Of a DNA stretch of 64,000 nt, positions 52,374 to 60,574 are shown one piece after another. Below the pieces are notes generated by a model that ran no database searches, was not told the DNA's origin, and was given only the letters and a program-made list of their open reading frames with translations. The stretch comes from Algorimicrobium algoritergicola (lineage in GTDB: Bacteria > Bacteroidota > Bacteroidia > Flavobacteriales > Flavobacteriaceae). How positions within the stretch are numbered: position 1 is the first letter of the stretch; the number at the start of each line of letters is the position of its first letter. The DNA is taken from the NCBI RefSeq assembly GCF_008086165.1, contig NZ_VSKL01000001.1, positions 1,178,001 through 1,242,000 of the forward strand. The letters run 5' to 3'. Made by a program: the position numbers and the translations under genes.

Positions 52374-53273
52374 TTATTCAATAACCACTTTCTTTCTTTT
52401 TTGTGCGTTAGAATTCGCATCTGTAACCTCTACAATATAAATTCCAGAAGCTAAATTACCAGCATCAATGTTTTGAGATTCTAAACGTGTATTTCCGTTA
52501 AGAACTTCTTGTCCTGCAATATTCAATATGCGATAGTTAGCCTCTCCTTGAAGATTAGAAATGGTTACTACTTTGTCTTTACAACCGATAAACATGGAAT
52601 TTAAAGCAAATTCGTCCGTGCTTAATAAAGATGTGTCAACCGAAAAATCATCAATCATAAATCCAAATTGATCGTTAGATATACAGTTTATACTAAAGTA
52701 AACAGCAGTGTCGTCGTAAGTTGAAGGTAAGCTGGCAGTGAATTGTCTCCATGTATTGTCGTTTGGCGGAACACTTTCTGGATTCGCAGAAATAATTGTA
52801 AAGCTAGCTGGTGACGTATCTGTGGTAGATATGCCTACAGTAAACATTTCTTCTGAATACGTTGCATCACATGCTTTATACCAAAAAGAAACAGTATTTC
52901 CACTGGCTGCTAATGTTACTTGAGGAGATATTAGCCAGTCGTTATTCACAACGCCTCCAGCAGGTACAGCAGCAAAACAAACCATTCCTTTGGTGCTATT
53001 GTACCCTTCCCAGTTGCTCGTAGCTGAAGAGGTTAAAGGAGGTGTCGTAGCTGTGTAATTAAATACTTGAAATGATTTTGCACTTGCGCTTTCAGGAAAC
53101 GTTACACCATTGAAACCATATGTAGGTAATCCGTCTACATCAATTAAAGTCCATGATCCTACACCAGTAATAGCAAAATCTGTATAAGATTCAAAATCAT
53201 CTTCAAACAAATTTGTTTGAGCACTCAACGAGTAGCAAATTAATAAGCTTAATAGTAAAGTAATTTTTTTCAT
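52374..53273 (-). CDS. Secreted protein with choice-of-anchor J domain and T9SS sorting domain
   Basis: A signal peptide ending in L-S-A-Q precedes a jelly-roll-like choice-of-anchor J domain (about 20-215: D-D-F-E-S-Y near residue 25, W-L-I-S-P-Q-V near residue 113, V-S-F-W-Y-K near 127, F-M-I-D-D-F-S-V near residue 206). The C-terminal 75 residues form a type A sorting domain ending in G-I-Y-I-V-E-V and K-K-V-V-I-E, which directs export by the type IX secretion system. Its job at the cell surface is unknown. The next gene upstream is a distant paralogue. Confidence 0.85.
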   Translation of the reverse strand: MKKITLLLSLLICYSLSAQTNLFEDDFESYTDFAITGVGSWTLIDVDGLPTYGFNGVTFPESASAKSFQVFNYTATTPPLTSSATSNWEGYNSTKGMVCFAAVPAGGVVNNDWLISPQVTLAASGNTVSFWYKACDATYSEEMFTVGISTTDTSPASFTIISANPESVPPNDNTWRQFTASLPSTYDDTAVYFSINCISNDQFGFMIDDFSVDTSLLSTDEFALNSMFIGCKDKVVTISNLQGEANYRILNIAGQEVLNGNTRLESQNIDAGNLASGIYIVEVTDANSNAQKRKKVVIE

Positions 53274-53520
53274 AATATTATAATTTTCGAGATTAATATA
53301 TAAAAATACAAAATTTTAATTATTTAAGCGATTTTCGTACGATTTTAACATGTCACCTAATTTGTAGTTATATCATGTTAGTGTTTATGCAGTTCTTTCA
53401 ATTACGTCATTATTTCAATAATCCTAATGGCTGTTTGCAATTAGTAGAACATGGAAACCATGGTATAGCTTATTATCTGATTTAATAGTAAATGTTTGAA
53501 GTTTGCAGATAAAAGTCCAT
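53274..53520. other. Gene-free stretch between the two T9SS genes
   Basis: AT-rich leader of the 52374-53273 gene. I see no ORF and no repeat other than a CGATTTT direct repeat near 53331-53347. A TATTTTTA element on the minus strand near 53300 may be its -7 box. Confidence 0.35.
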
Positions 53521-53557
53521 AAAAAAAGCGCTACTTTAATTAAAAAGTAGCGCTTTT
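53521..53557. terminator. Terminator after the 53578-54735 gene
   Basis: AGCGCTACTTT and AAAGTAGCGCT pair perfectly around a six-base loop, with A-run left and T-run right; on the minus strand it ends the upstream secreted-protein gene. Confidence 0.85.
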
Positions 53558-53577
53558 ATGTTTAATTAAAATAGTCG

Positions 53578-54735
53578 TTATTCTTTAACAATTTTAATAG
53601 TTTGCTTTTTACCTTCAGCCGAAATATTCATAAAGTAAATACCATTGCTTAATGTTGATACATTAATTGTATTATTTATAATATTTGCTTCATTTACTTG
53701 TAACACACGTTGACCTAATTGATTAATTACTTCAACGGTATTAATGTTTAAAGTCGTTTTAATAGTGACATTGTTGTTGACTGGGTTTGGGTAAACTGAA
53801 AACAATTCAAGCGTTTTTGTGTCAACAGATAAAGCTGGATCTACTTCTGTTGTAAAACTCCATATGCTAGATCCCACTGCTTCTCCAGCAAGATTTTTAG
53901 CAATTACTTGCCAGAAGTATTCTGTAGAGTAATCCATACCGGTAATATTTACCATATCATTTGGTGTATTCCCTAGTAAATTAAGATTATTAGCGGCATC
54001 ACCTAAATAAATATCATAAGAAGTTGCAGCATCGCCAGTAGTAGCTGGCTCCCAATCAAAAGCAACTAGAAAATTACTAGCACTGTTATCTATAACCACA
54101 TCAACCGCTCCGTCTGCCGGTGTTGGTGTTATTGCTGGATTTGGAACAGAACCTGTTGGCTGCTGAACCATTACATTGTCTAATGTCCAATAATAAGACC
54201 AGTCGCCTACCCATCTAAATCTAACTTGTGCATTAGTTACACCAGCTAATTCAGCAGAAACATCAATTGTTACAGCGCCAAGAGTAAAATAGTCAGGCGC
54301 AGGTACTGTAGTCTCATCATAAACAGCAACTTGTACCCATGATGTACCATTATACACTTCTACATAACCTTCTCCGCCATATTCTGTAAGAATAAGATGA
54401 TTAAAAGTTAATTTTATCACGGTTAATGCTGAACAATCAAAAGCAGGACTTATTAAAGCCGCATTTTCTGGTGCACTATCATTACCATAAGCATCACTAT
54501 TGAACATTGGATAGCTGCCAGAAAATCCAGCCGCACTGTATAAAACATCATTTGCCGCACCGAAGAATGGCGCTTCTCCACCTGTTTCAAAAGTCCAAAC
54601 GCCTCCAGCTGCTAAATCCGTGTTAGACCAACCTGTTGGTGTAGAAAGACCAGCATTAAAATTTTCGTCTAAAACAACCTGTCCAAAAGAAAAGGAAATA
54701 GACAATAGAAATAAAAATAAAGTAATTTTTTTCAT
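53578..54735 (-). CDS. Secreted protein with choice-of-anchor J, fibronectin-like and T9SS sorting domains
   Basis: From the ATG at 54735 the protein has 385 residues. The signal peptide ends near F-S-F-G-Q. A choice-of-anchor J-like domain (about 20-190: E-N-F-N-A-G, A-L-I-S-P-A-F-D-C, W-T-L-D-N-V-M-V) is followed by a fibronectin-III-like domain (about 200-290, with T-E-Y-F-W-Q-V-I-A-K-N). The C-terminal type A sorting domain contains V-Y-P-N-P-V-N-N and G-I-Y-F-M-N-I. It is likely cell-surface or secreted through T9SS. A longer reading adds residues lacking signal-peptide character. Confidence 0.86.
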   Translation of the reverse strand: MKKITLFLFLLSISFSFGQVVLDENFNAGLSTPTGWSNTDLAAGGVWTFETGGEAPFFGAANDVLYSAAGFSGSYPMFNSDAYGNDSAPENAALISPAFDCSALTVIKLTFNHLILTEYGGEGYVEVYNGTSWVQVAVYDETTVPAPDYFTLGAVTIDVSAELAGVTNAQVRFRWVGDWSYYWTLDNVMVQQPTGSVPNPAITPTPADGAVDVVIDNSASNFLVAFDWEPATTGDAATSYDIYLGDAANNLNLLGNTPNDMVNITGMDYSTEYFWQVIAKNLAGEAVGSSIWSFTTEVDPALSVDTKTLELFSVYPNPVNNNVTIKTTLNINTVEVINQLGQRVLQVNEANIINNTINVSTLSNGIYFMNISAEGKKQTIKIVKE

Positions 54736-54770
54736 GTTTGTTAATTTTAATTTTAAAAAAAAGTTAACGC

Positions 54771-54778
54771 CAAAGGTA
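54771..54778 (-). promoter_or_regulatory. Candidate -7 element of the 53578-54735 gene
   Basis: On the minus strand TACCTTTG is a full match to TAnnTTTG, 36 bases before the start codon. No TTG is well spaced upstream. Confidence 0.42.
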
Positions 54779-55051
54779 TTGTTTATTTTCACAAATCCCA
54801 TAAGATTTAGGCTACAAAATAAATTTCTAAAAAGCTACTCGAATCCTTTTATTGAAAGGCCTGTATCAGGAAAGCAGGAGTTCACTGATTTCGTGTTAGT
54901 TATGCCGTTTTTATTTAAGATTTGGGTTCTAACCTTCAAATTCAAAACACCCTTAACGGACAGTTGTTATGGAATATTTTAAATATGTGTCTACCAGAAT
55001 CAATGTTAGTTTTTCACAGGCTTTTTTAGTAATTTCGCCATTCCACAATAG
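54779..55051. other. Gene-free stretch before the polyprenyl synthase gene
   Basis: AT-rich spacer between divergent genes. I see no convincing ORF, palindrome or repeat. CATATTTG at 55053-55060, one base from the -7 consensus, may start the polyprenyl synthase message just before its TTG start codon. Confidence 0.35.
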
Positions 55052-55063
55052 CCATATTTGCTT

Positions 55064-56041
55064 TTGAAAATAGTAGAACAAATAAAACAGCCGGTAGATT
55101 ATGAAATGGAACTTTTCGAACAAAAGTTTCAGTTGGCTATGTCTTCTAAAGTGGCGCTGCTAAATAGGATTACCCATTATCTTGTTAATAGAAAAGGAAA
55201 ACAAATGCGACCTATGTTTGTGTTTTTGGTTGCTAAAATGGTTTCCAATGGCGAAGTTAGTGAGCGTACATATCGTGGTGCATCCGTTATAGAATTGATT
55301 CATACAGCAACTTTGGTTCATGATGATGTGGTGGATGATAGTAATAGACGACGTGGTTTTTTCTCTATAAATGCGCTTTGGAAAAATAAAATTGCCGTTT
55401 TAGTTGGCGACTACCTGTTATCCAAAGGTTTATTACTCTCTATTGATAATAATGATTTCGACTTATTGAAAATCATTTCTATTGCTGTACGTGAAATGAG
55501 TGAAGGTGAATTGCTTCAAATAGAAAAAGCCCGAAAACTCGATATTACCGAAGCTATTTATTATGAAATTATCCGTCAAAAAACTGCAACTTTAATTGCA
55601 GCTTGTTGCAGCTTGGGTGCCGCATCAGTAAAACCAGATTCAGATCATGTAGAACGTATGCGTAAATTTGGAGAGCTTATTGGTATGGCGTTTCAAATTA
55701 AAGATGATTTGTTTGATTATGGTACCGAGAAAATTGGTAAACCTACAGGTATTGATATTAAGGAACAAAAAATGACCTTGCCCTTAATTTATGTTCTGAA
55801 TACCGTTTCTAAAAAGGATAAAAATTGGATTATCAATTCCATAAAAAATCATAATAAAGATAAAAGAAGGGTAAACGAAGTCATTGCATTTGTTAAAGAA
55901 AACGGTGGTTTAGATTATGCCATTGTTAAAATGAAAGCCTTTCAAGAGGAAGCTTTACAAATACTTAATACCTATCCCAAATCCGATTTTCGCGATTCAT
56001 TAGAACTTATGGTGAATTACGTTATTCAACGCAAAAAATAA
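55064..56041 (+). CDS. Polyprenyl diphosphate synthase
   Basis: A trans-prenyltransferase that builds the isoprenoid chain of menaquinone or undecaprenyl-like carriers. The first Asp-rich motif D-D-V-V-D-D is near residue 89, the second is D-D-L-F-D near residue 211, and G-K-Q-M-R-P lies near residue 45. The start is not ATG; TTG at 55064 gives M-K-I-V-E-Q-I-K, which fits the family, and the first in-frame ATG would cut into the conserved N-terminal helix. A TTG two codons earlier is possible. Octaprenyl or heptaprenyl product length cannot be told. Confidence 0.9.
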   Translation: MKIVEQIKQPVDYEMELFEQKFQLAMSSKVALLNRITHYLVNRKGKQMRPMFVFLVAKMVSNGEVSERTYRGASVIELIHTATLVHDDVVDDSNRRRGFFSINALWKNKIAVLVGDYLLSKGLLLSIDNNDFDLLKIISIAVREMSEGELLQIEKARKLDITEAIYYEIIRQKTATLIAACCSLGAASVKPDSDHVERMRKFGELIGMAFQIKDDLFDYGTEKIGKPTGIDIKEQKMTLPLIYVLNTVSKKDKNWIINSIKNHNKDKRRVNEVIAFVKENGGLDYAIVKMKAFQEEALQILNTYPKSDFRDSLELMVNYVIQRKK

Positions 56042-56057
56042 ATTTTTTTTAGCGTCA

Positions 56058-56084
56058 GGCAACCTTTAGTATAAAATTTGCGTC
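56058..56084 (+). promoter_or_regulatory. ECF-type promoter of the sigma factor gene
   Basis: GGCAACC (56058-56064), a 16-base spacer and CGTC (56081-56084) match the usual ECF pattern of an AAC-type -35 and a CGTC-type -10, 20 bases before the sigma ATG. This suggests autoregulation. Confidence 0.5.
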
Positions 56085-56103
56085 TTTATTAATAGAAGCT
56101 CTA

Positions 56104-56685
56104 ATGAAAGCAATTTTGAAGGTTATTCAACTACATAAAAATAATACGACCCTTATTAAAAAGGCGGCTAAAAATGATCGCGAAGCGCAACAGGTGCTTT
56201 TTGATACTCATGCGCCTAAAATGTTAAGCGTTTGCAGATATTATGTAAAAGATTTCCAAAAAGCCGAAGAGGTCATGCTCAACGGATTCCTTAAAGCATT
56301 TACACATTTAAAACAATTTCAGGACACAGGAAGTTTTGAAGGTTGGTTGCGAAAAATAATGGTTCGTGAAGCTATTTCTTATTTGCGTCAAGCTAAAAAA
56401 ATTGAATTTCCAGTAGATGATTTAGAATCTAACCAATACCAAGAAAGTTATAATAATGTGCATAGCAATATGGATGTGGCTCAAATTCAACAATTAATTG
56501 ATGAGCTTCCCGAAGGTTATAAAATAGTTTTTGTTATGTATGCTATTGAAGGCTACAAACATCAAGAAATTGCAGATATGCTTAGCATTACGGAAGGCAC
56601 CTCTAAATCACAATTATTTAAAGCACGAAAGCAACTTCAACAACAATTACAAGTACTTAATTCATCGCATTATGGCACCAAATAA
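56104..56685 (+). CDS. ECF RNA polymerase sigma factor
   Basis: The 193-residue product has sigma-70 region 2 (about 35-100: D-T-H-A-P-K-M-L-S-V-C-R-Y-Y, then A-E-E-V-M-L-N-G-F-L-K-A-F, then G-W-L-R-K-I-M-V-R-E-A) and region 4 (about 125-180: L-P-E-G-Y-K-I-V-F-V-M-Y-A-I-E-G-Y-K-H-Q-E-I-A). The next gene begins inside its last codons (14-base overlap) and encodes a single-span membrane protein that may be the anti-sigma factor, followed by an outer-membrane barrel protein. This is a typical cell-envelope sigma operon. Confidence 0.93.
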   Translation: MKAILKVIQLHKNNTTLIKKAAKNDREAQQVLFDTHAPKMLSVCRYYVKDFQKAEEVMLNGFLKAFTHLKQFQDTGSFEGWLRKIMVREAISYLRQAKKIEFPVDDLESNQYQESYNNVHSNMDVAQIQQLIDELPEGYKIVFVMYAIEGYKHQEIADMLSITEGTSKSQLFKARKQLQQQLQVLNSSHYGTK

Positions 56686-57442
56686 ATTTGAAAATAATAT
56701 AAAGAAAACATTGGAGGAACGTCAAATTCAACCGTCTTCTAATGCTTGGAATCAGTTATCGGATTCATTGGATAAACAGAATAAAAAATCATCAAATACA
56801 TATATCTGGTTTATGGGTATTGCAGCAAGTATTATTGGTTTGTTGTTTGTGGTGAATACTTTTCAGCCTTTTCAAGAAATAGAAAACACATCAAATCCAG
56901 TGGTAGTCGAAACATCTTCTGAAAATAATCTGGAGATTGATTCCAAAGTAGAAACAACAAAAATGGTTACTATCTCTGAAGAAGAGAATAAAAGCCTAGT
57001 TGAAAATTTAGCGACGGATATTCCCACTAACAATCAAACGTCAAAAAGACAAAAAGTATCAGCTAAACGTTATACATCGGTTGATAAAAATGAAGCGCGT
57101 GAAATGACTACAAATAATACGAATGTAGTCGAAAAAATATCTAATAAATCTAAACAAATAATTAACAATAATACATCTGAAAATACGATAGCCCAAAGCG
57201 AAGTTTCCAACGTGATTGTTGATTCCGATTTAAATTCGGAAGTAGATGCCTTGTTGAAACAAGCAACATCCAAGGTTTCGTCTGTTTCAGGTTCAGAAGA
57301 AACAGACTATAATATTAACCCAAATAATTTATTAGAAGACGTGGAAATGGATTTGGAAAAATCATTTCGAGATAAAGTTTTTGAAACAATAAAAACAAAC
57401 TTCACCATTGTAAAAACAGCGGTTGCCGACCGTAATAATTAA
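56672..57442 (+). CDS. Single-span membrane protein, probable anti-sigma factor
   Basis: From the ATG at 56672 the protein has 256 residues. The N-terminal part (about 1-40: F-E-N-N-I-K-K-T-L-E-E-R-Q and N-A-W-N-Q-L-S-D) is cytosolic and resembles the small N-terminal segment of Bacteroidota anti-sigma-like proteins. One membrane segment follows (about 41-62), and the rest is a Ser/Thr/Asn/Glu-rich low-complexity periplasmic region. It overlaps the sigma gene by 14 bases, so the two are translated together. The anti-sigma role is inferred from position and topology; no zinc-binding motif is seen. Confidence 0.72.
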   Translation: MAPNKFENNIKKTLEERQIQPSSNAWNQLSDSLDKQNKKSSNTYIWFMGIAASIIGLLFVVNTFQPFQEIENTSNPVVVETSSENNLEIDSKVETTKMVTISEEENKSLVENLATDIPTNNQTSKRQKVSAKRYTSVDKNEAREMTTNNTNVVEKISNKSKQIINNNTSENTIAQSEVSNVIVDSDLNSEVDALLKQATSKVSSVSGSEETDYNINPNNLLEDVEMDLEKSFRDKVFETIKTNFTIVKTAVADRNN

Positions 57443-57470
57443 TAATTCATCAATTTCAAATCAAACAGTT

Positions 57471-58550
57471 ATGCAAAACAGTATCAAGTATTTAGTAGGC
57501 TTTATGCTCACCTGTGTCGTATATGTTAATTACGCACAAGAAGTAAATAACAGCGAAAAAATTGAACAGCTCGAGAACCAGAAAACGCTAGTTCAAAATG
57601 AAGAAAAAGAGCAGTTAAAACAAGCCGTAGAAGCTATTAATGTCCGCTTGGATAATAAGGAAATTTCTTATGAAGAAGCTTCCAAATTAAAATCAGCTGC
57701 GGCGGAAAAACATGCTTTAAATATTGAAAACAGATTAGCAATTATTGATAATCGTAAGGCATTATTAGAACGTAATGCATATGTTACACAGGATACTGGC
57801 GCTAATCTAGACGGTTTTACACTCGAAATTGGAAAAAATAAAGATTCTGATGAATACGACTTAAAGAGTATTTATATTGGCCCAAAAACAAAAAAGAAAC
57901 CTGTTGTTTATGACCGAAGAACTACGAGCGATTTAGTATTTGCCATCGGGTTTAATAATGCTATTATTGATGGGCAATCCTTAAACGATTCCCCATATAA
58001 AATAGGCGGTTCAGGATTTGTGGAATTAGGTTGGGCTTGGAAAACACGTATTTTTGAAAACACGAATGCCGTTCGTTTTAAATACGGTTTATCTGTGCAA
58101 TGGAATAAATTAGACATTAAAGATAATTTGTATTTCACGGAAGAAAATGACGTGGTTACACTGGAAGAGCACCCACTAAACTTAAGTAAATCGAAATTTA
58201 GAACAACCAATTTGGTCATTCCAATGCATTTTGAATTTGGACCATCTAAAAAAATAGAACGTGATGATTACTTTAGATATTCTACTTATAAGAAATTCAA
58301 ATTCGGAATAGGAGGTTATGGTGGTATTGTCATGCAGTCCTTACAAAAATTAAAGTATGATGAAAATGGCAGTAAGCAAAAAGATAAATTTAAGGATTAC
58401 AACACCAATAATTTTGTGTACGGTTTAAGTAGTTATGTGTCTTGGGGAAATGTTGGTATTTATGCTAAATATGATCTATCAACCATATTTAAAGATCAAG
58501 CCATTGATCAAAACAATATTTCATTAGGATTGCGCTTTGATATGGATTAG
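57471..58550 (+). CDS. Outer-membrane beta-barrel protein of the sigma operon
   Basis: A signal peptide ending in Y-A-Q is followed by an acidic coiled-coil-like stretch (about 22-85: repeated E-K-I-E-Q-L-E-N and E-E-K-E-Q-L-K-Q patterns), then a barrel-like C-terminal domain (about 145-360) that closes with L-R-F-D-M-D. I do not recognise a named family beyond the porin-like barrels of this phylum. The start is the ATG at 57471, 28 bases after the membrane gene. Position suggests it is a target or sensor of the sigma factor. Confidence 0.75.
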   Translation: MQNSIKYLVGFMLTCVVYVNYAQEVNNSEKIEQLENQKTLVQNEEKEQLKQAVEAINVRLDNKEISYEEASKLKSAAAEKHALNIENRLAIIDNRKALLERNAYVTQDTGANLDGFTLEIGKNKDSDEYDLKSIYIGPKTKKKPVVYDRRTTSDLVFAIGFNNAIIDGQSLNDSPYKIGGSGFVELGWAWKTRIFENTNAVRFKYGLSVQWNKLDIKDNLYFTEENDVVTLEEHPLNLSKSKFRTTNLVIPMHFEFGPSKKIERDDYFRYSTYKKFKFGIGGYGGIVMQSLQKLKYDENGSKQKDKFKDYNTNNFVYGLSSYVSWGNVGIYAKYDLSTIFKDQAIDQNNISLGLRFDMD

Positions 58551-58574
58551 ATATAAGTGTTATTTGAATTAGTA

Positions 58575-58606
58575 AAAAAGGCTTCAATGTAATTGAAGCC
58601 TTTTTG
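58575..58606. terminator. Bidirectional terminator after the barrel gene
   Basis: AAAAAGGCTTCAA and TTGAAGCCTTTTT pair around TGTAA, serving the sigma operon and the converging hydrolase gene. Confidence 0.9.
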
Positions 58607-58613
58607 TTTGTTG

Positions 58614-60443
58614 TTATTTAATTGCTTTTTCCAAAGCATCTTTACCGCCAACTATTGGAAGTTGTAACGTTGTATTATCTAAATCAATAGTTAATTCCGT
58701 TCCAGGTTTTGGCAATATGGTGTATTGATTATCACTAGAAAAAATCATTAATCCAATTTGTTGTCCTTTAGGAATAACTTGATCATCTGGTTGTAAATCG
58801 AAATTTACAGTATAAAACTTACCGGGTTTCAATGGTTCACTCTCGGAAATAGATTTATGGTTCTGAGGGTCTGCCCAACCACGCGTTATAATGTTGTCCG
58901 TAATTTTTGCGCCTTTTTCTCCATTCCAAGGTAAAGACACTAACCAAACAGATAAATTGGCTGCCGGTTTACTGCTAGCAAGCGTAACGGATATTTTGGC
59001 TAAACCAGAAATATGTAAGTCTTCCGTTAAAGTTGGTAATGCGTATAATAACCTGTTTTTAGATTCCGTTGCTTGTGCTAAATCTATTCCCGAAACTGTT
59101 GCGTCATCAACCACTATTTCGTGTCCTTGTTTTTTTGCTGCTATAGGTGTTAAACGACCTGCAGTCATGCCACCTTTTCCTAAATGAAGTGTTACATCCT
59201 TGGCATCAGGATTTGGATAATCTTCATAAGCAGTAGGTTCTTGTCTGTCGTCATTTTCACGAACAATCCATGCTTTCGCATCATTTTCTACACCATTATC
59301 AACACCATGTAAATAATGTGTAAACCAACGATTCATCATAGACATTGGAGGTGGACCTCCATGACCAAACTGGTGATAATAAATTTGTACCGGTAATCCC
59401 ATGTCTTTAGCGGCTTGATAAATCCGGTAGCTGTGTTCTGGCATCACATTCCAATCGTTAAAACCATGAGACATCAATAAAGCGGCTTTCATAGGTTCCA
59501 TCTGATTTAAATAATCACGTCCAGCCCAAAAATCATTATAATCGCCTGTTACGCGATCCATGCCATTTTTCATCTCCGTATCGCGAACCATCTTATTATT
59601 ATAAGCGCGTTTTGATTCGTCACCACTATGAATAAAATCATATAACACATCAATATCTTCACCAAGATAACCACCCGGAGAGCGTACCAAACCATTGGAA
59701 CGATAATAATGATAGTAAGATGTATTTGGTGCTACAGGAATTATAGCTTCCAGACCTTCAACACCTGTTGTAGCAGCCGCCAAAGGAATAGTTCCGTTAT
59801 AACTTGTTCCAGTCATACCTACTTTTCCAGTACTCCAAAATGCGTCAACGGTTTCATTACCATCTGGTGTTGTATAACCTTTAGCACGTCCATTTAACCA
59901 ATCAATAACCGCTTTTGGTGCTAACGACTCATTGATGCCACCAACAGTAGGTGAGCCTTGTGATAATCCCGTTCCGGGCGATGAGGAATGAACCACAATA
60001 TAACCACGTGGAACCCACGTACGAATTTGTGAATTTGAAATAATAGGTCGTTCACCAGTACGTTTTACCTCTACTCTGGTTCTTGGCTTTTCTACCGCTC
60101 CAAGTTCATGATTTACATTCCAGAATAAGCCATCAACTTCACCAGCAACACCAGCATAATATGGACTAGATTCATATACAATTGGTAGCTTTAAGCCTTC
60201 GGTATCGGTTTGTTTAGGTCGTGTAACTGCTACATGCATCCGGTCCATTTTACCATCACCATCGGTGTCAAAGGTAGTTTCAACCCATAGGTCATGACGA
60301 ATCCAATCATCTACATTACTAAAGGCTTCAACTATTTGCGCTTCGCCATTTTCAAAAACAGGAACTGCTTTTTCTTGTGCTTGAACATTGTAAAGCCATA
60401 GAAAGCTTAATAAAACGAGAAGTGAATATGTGTTTTTTTTCAT
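58614..60443 (-). CDS. Secreted Xaa-Pro dipeptidyl-peptidase/CocE-type hydrolase (S15-like)
   Basis: The 609-residue protein has a signal peptide ending in V-Q-A-Q and an S15 alpha/beta hydrolase domain. The nucleophile elbow is G-T-S-Y-N-G near residue 217; an Asp lies in S-H-G-F-N-D-W-N-V near residue 338 and His in H-Q-F-G-H-G-G near residue 370. The last 200 residues form the C-terminal jelly-roll of the family, starting with V-T-L-H-L-G. The substrate may be Pro-containing peptides or an ester; sequence does not decide. It converges on the sigma operon. Confidence 0.88.
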   Translation of the reverse strand: MKKNTYSLLVLLSFLWLYNVQAQEKAVPVFENGEAQIVEAFSNVDDWIRHDLWVETTFDTDGDGKMDRMHVAVTRPKQTDTEGLKLPIVYESSPYYAGVAGEVDGLFWNVNHELGAVEKPRTRVEVKRTGERPIISNSQIRTWVPRGYIVVHSSSPGTGLSQGSPTVGGINESLAPKAVIDWLNGRAKGYTTPDGNETVDAFWSTGKVGMTGTSYNGTIPLAAATTGVEGLEAIIPVAPNTSYYHYYRSNGLVRSPGGYLGEDIDVLYDFIHSGDESKRAYNNKMVRDTEMKNGMDRVTGDYNDFWAGRDYLNQMEPMKAALLMSHGFNDWNVMPEHSYRIYQAAKDMGLPVQIYYHQFGHGGPPPMSMMNRWFTHYLHGVDNGVENDAKAWIVRENDDRQEPTAYEDYPNPDAKDVTLHLGKGGMTAGRLTPIAAKKQGHEIVVDDATVSGIDLAQATESKNRLLYALPTLTEDLHISGLAKISVTLASSKPAANLSVWLVSLPWNGEKGAKITDNIITRGWADPQNHKSISESEPLKPGKFYTVNFDLQPDDQVIPKGQQIGLMIFSSDNQYTILPKPGTELTIDLDNTTLQLPIVGGKDALEKAIK

Positions 60444-60574
60444 AAAAATAATTTGTAAAAAATAAGTAGAACAAGTTAGCTGTTTTTATCAACAATCTCA
60501 AATTAGGGTTTGTAATAAATTTTAATTCCTATAAGTTTATAGTACTTTTACCAATCTTAAATTCACTTTGTAAA

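Noticed and set aside
56531-56671. Longer start for the anti-sigma candidate inside the sigma gene
   Set aside because: The added 47 residues read through sigma region 4 in another frame and have no family support; the ATG at 56672 starts a sensible cytosolic segment.
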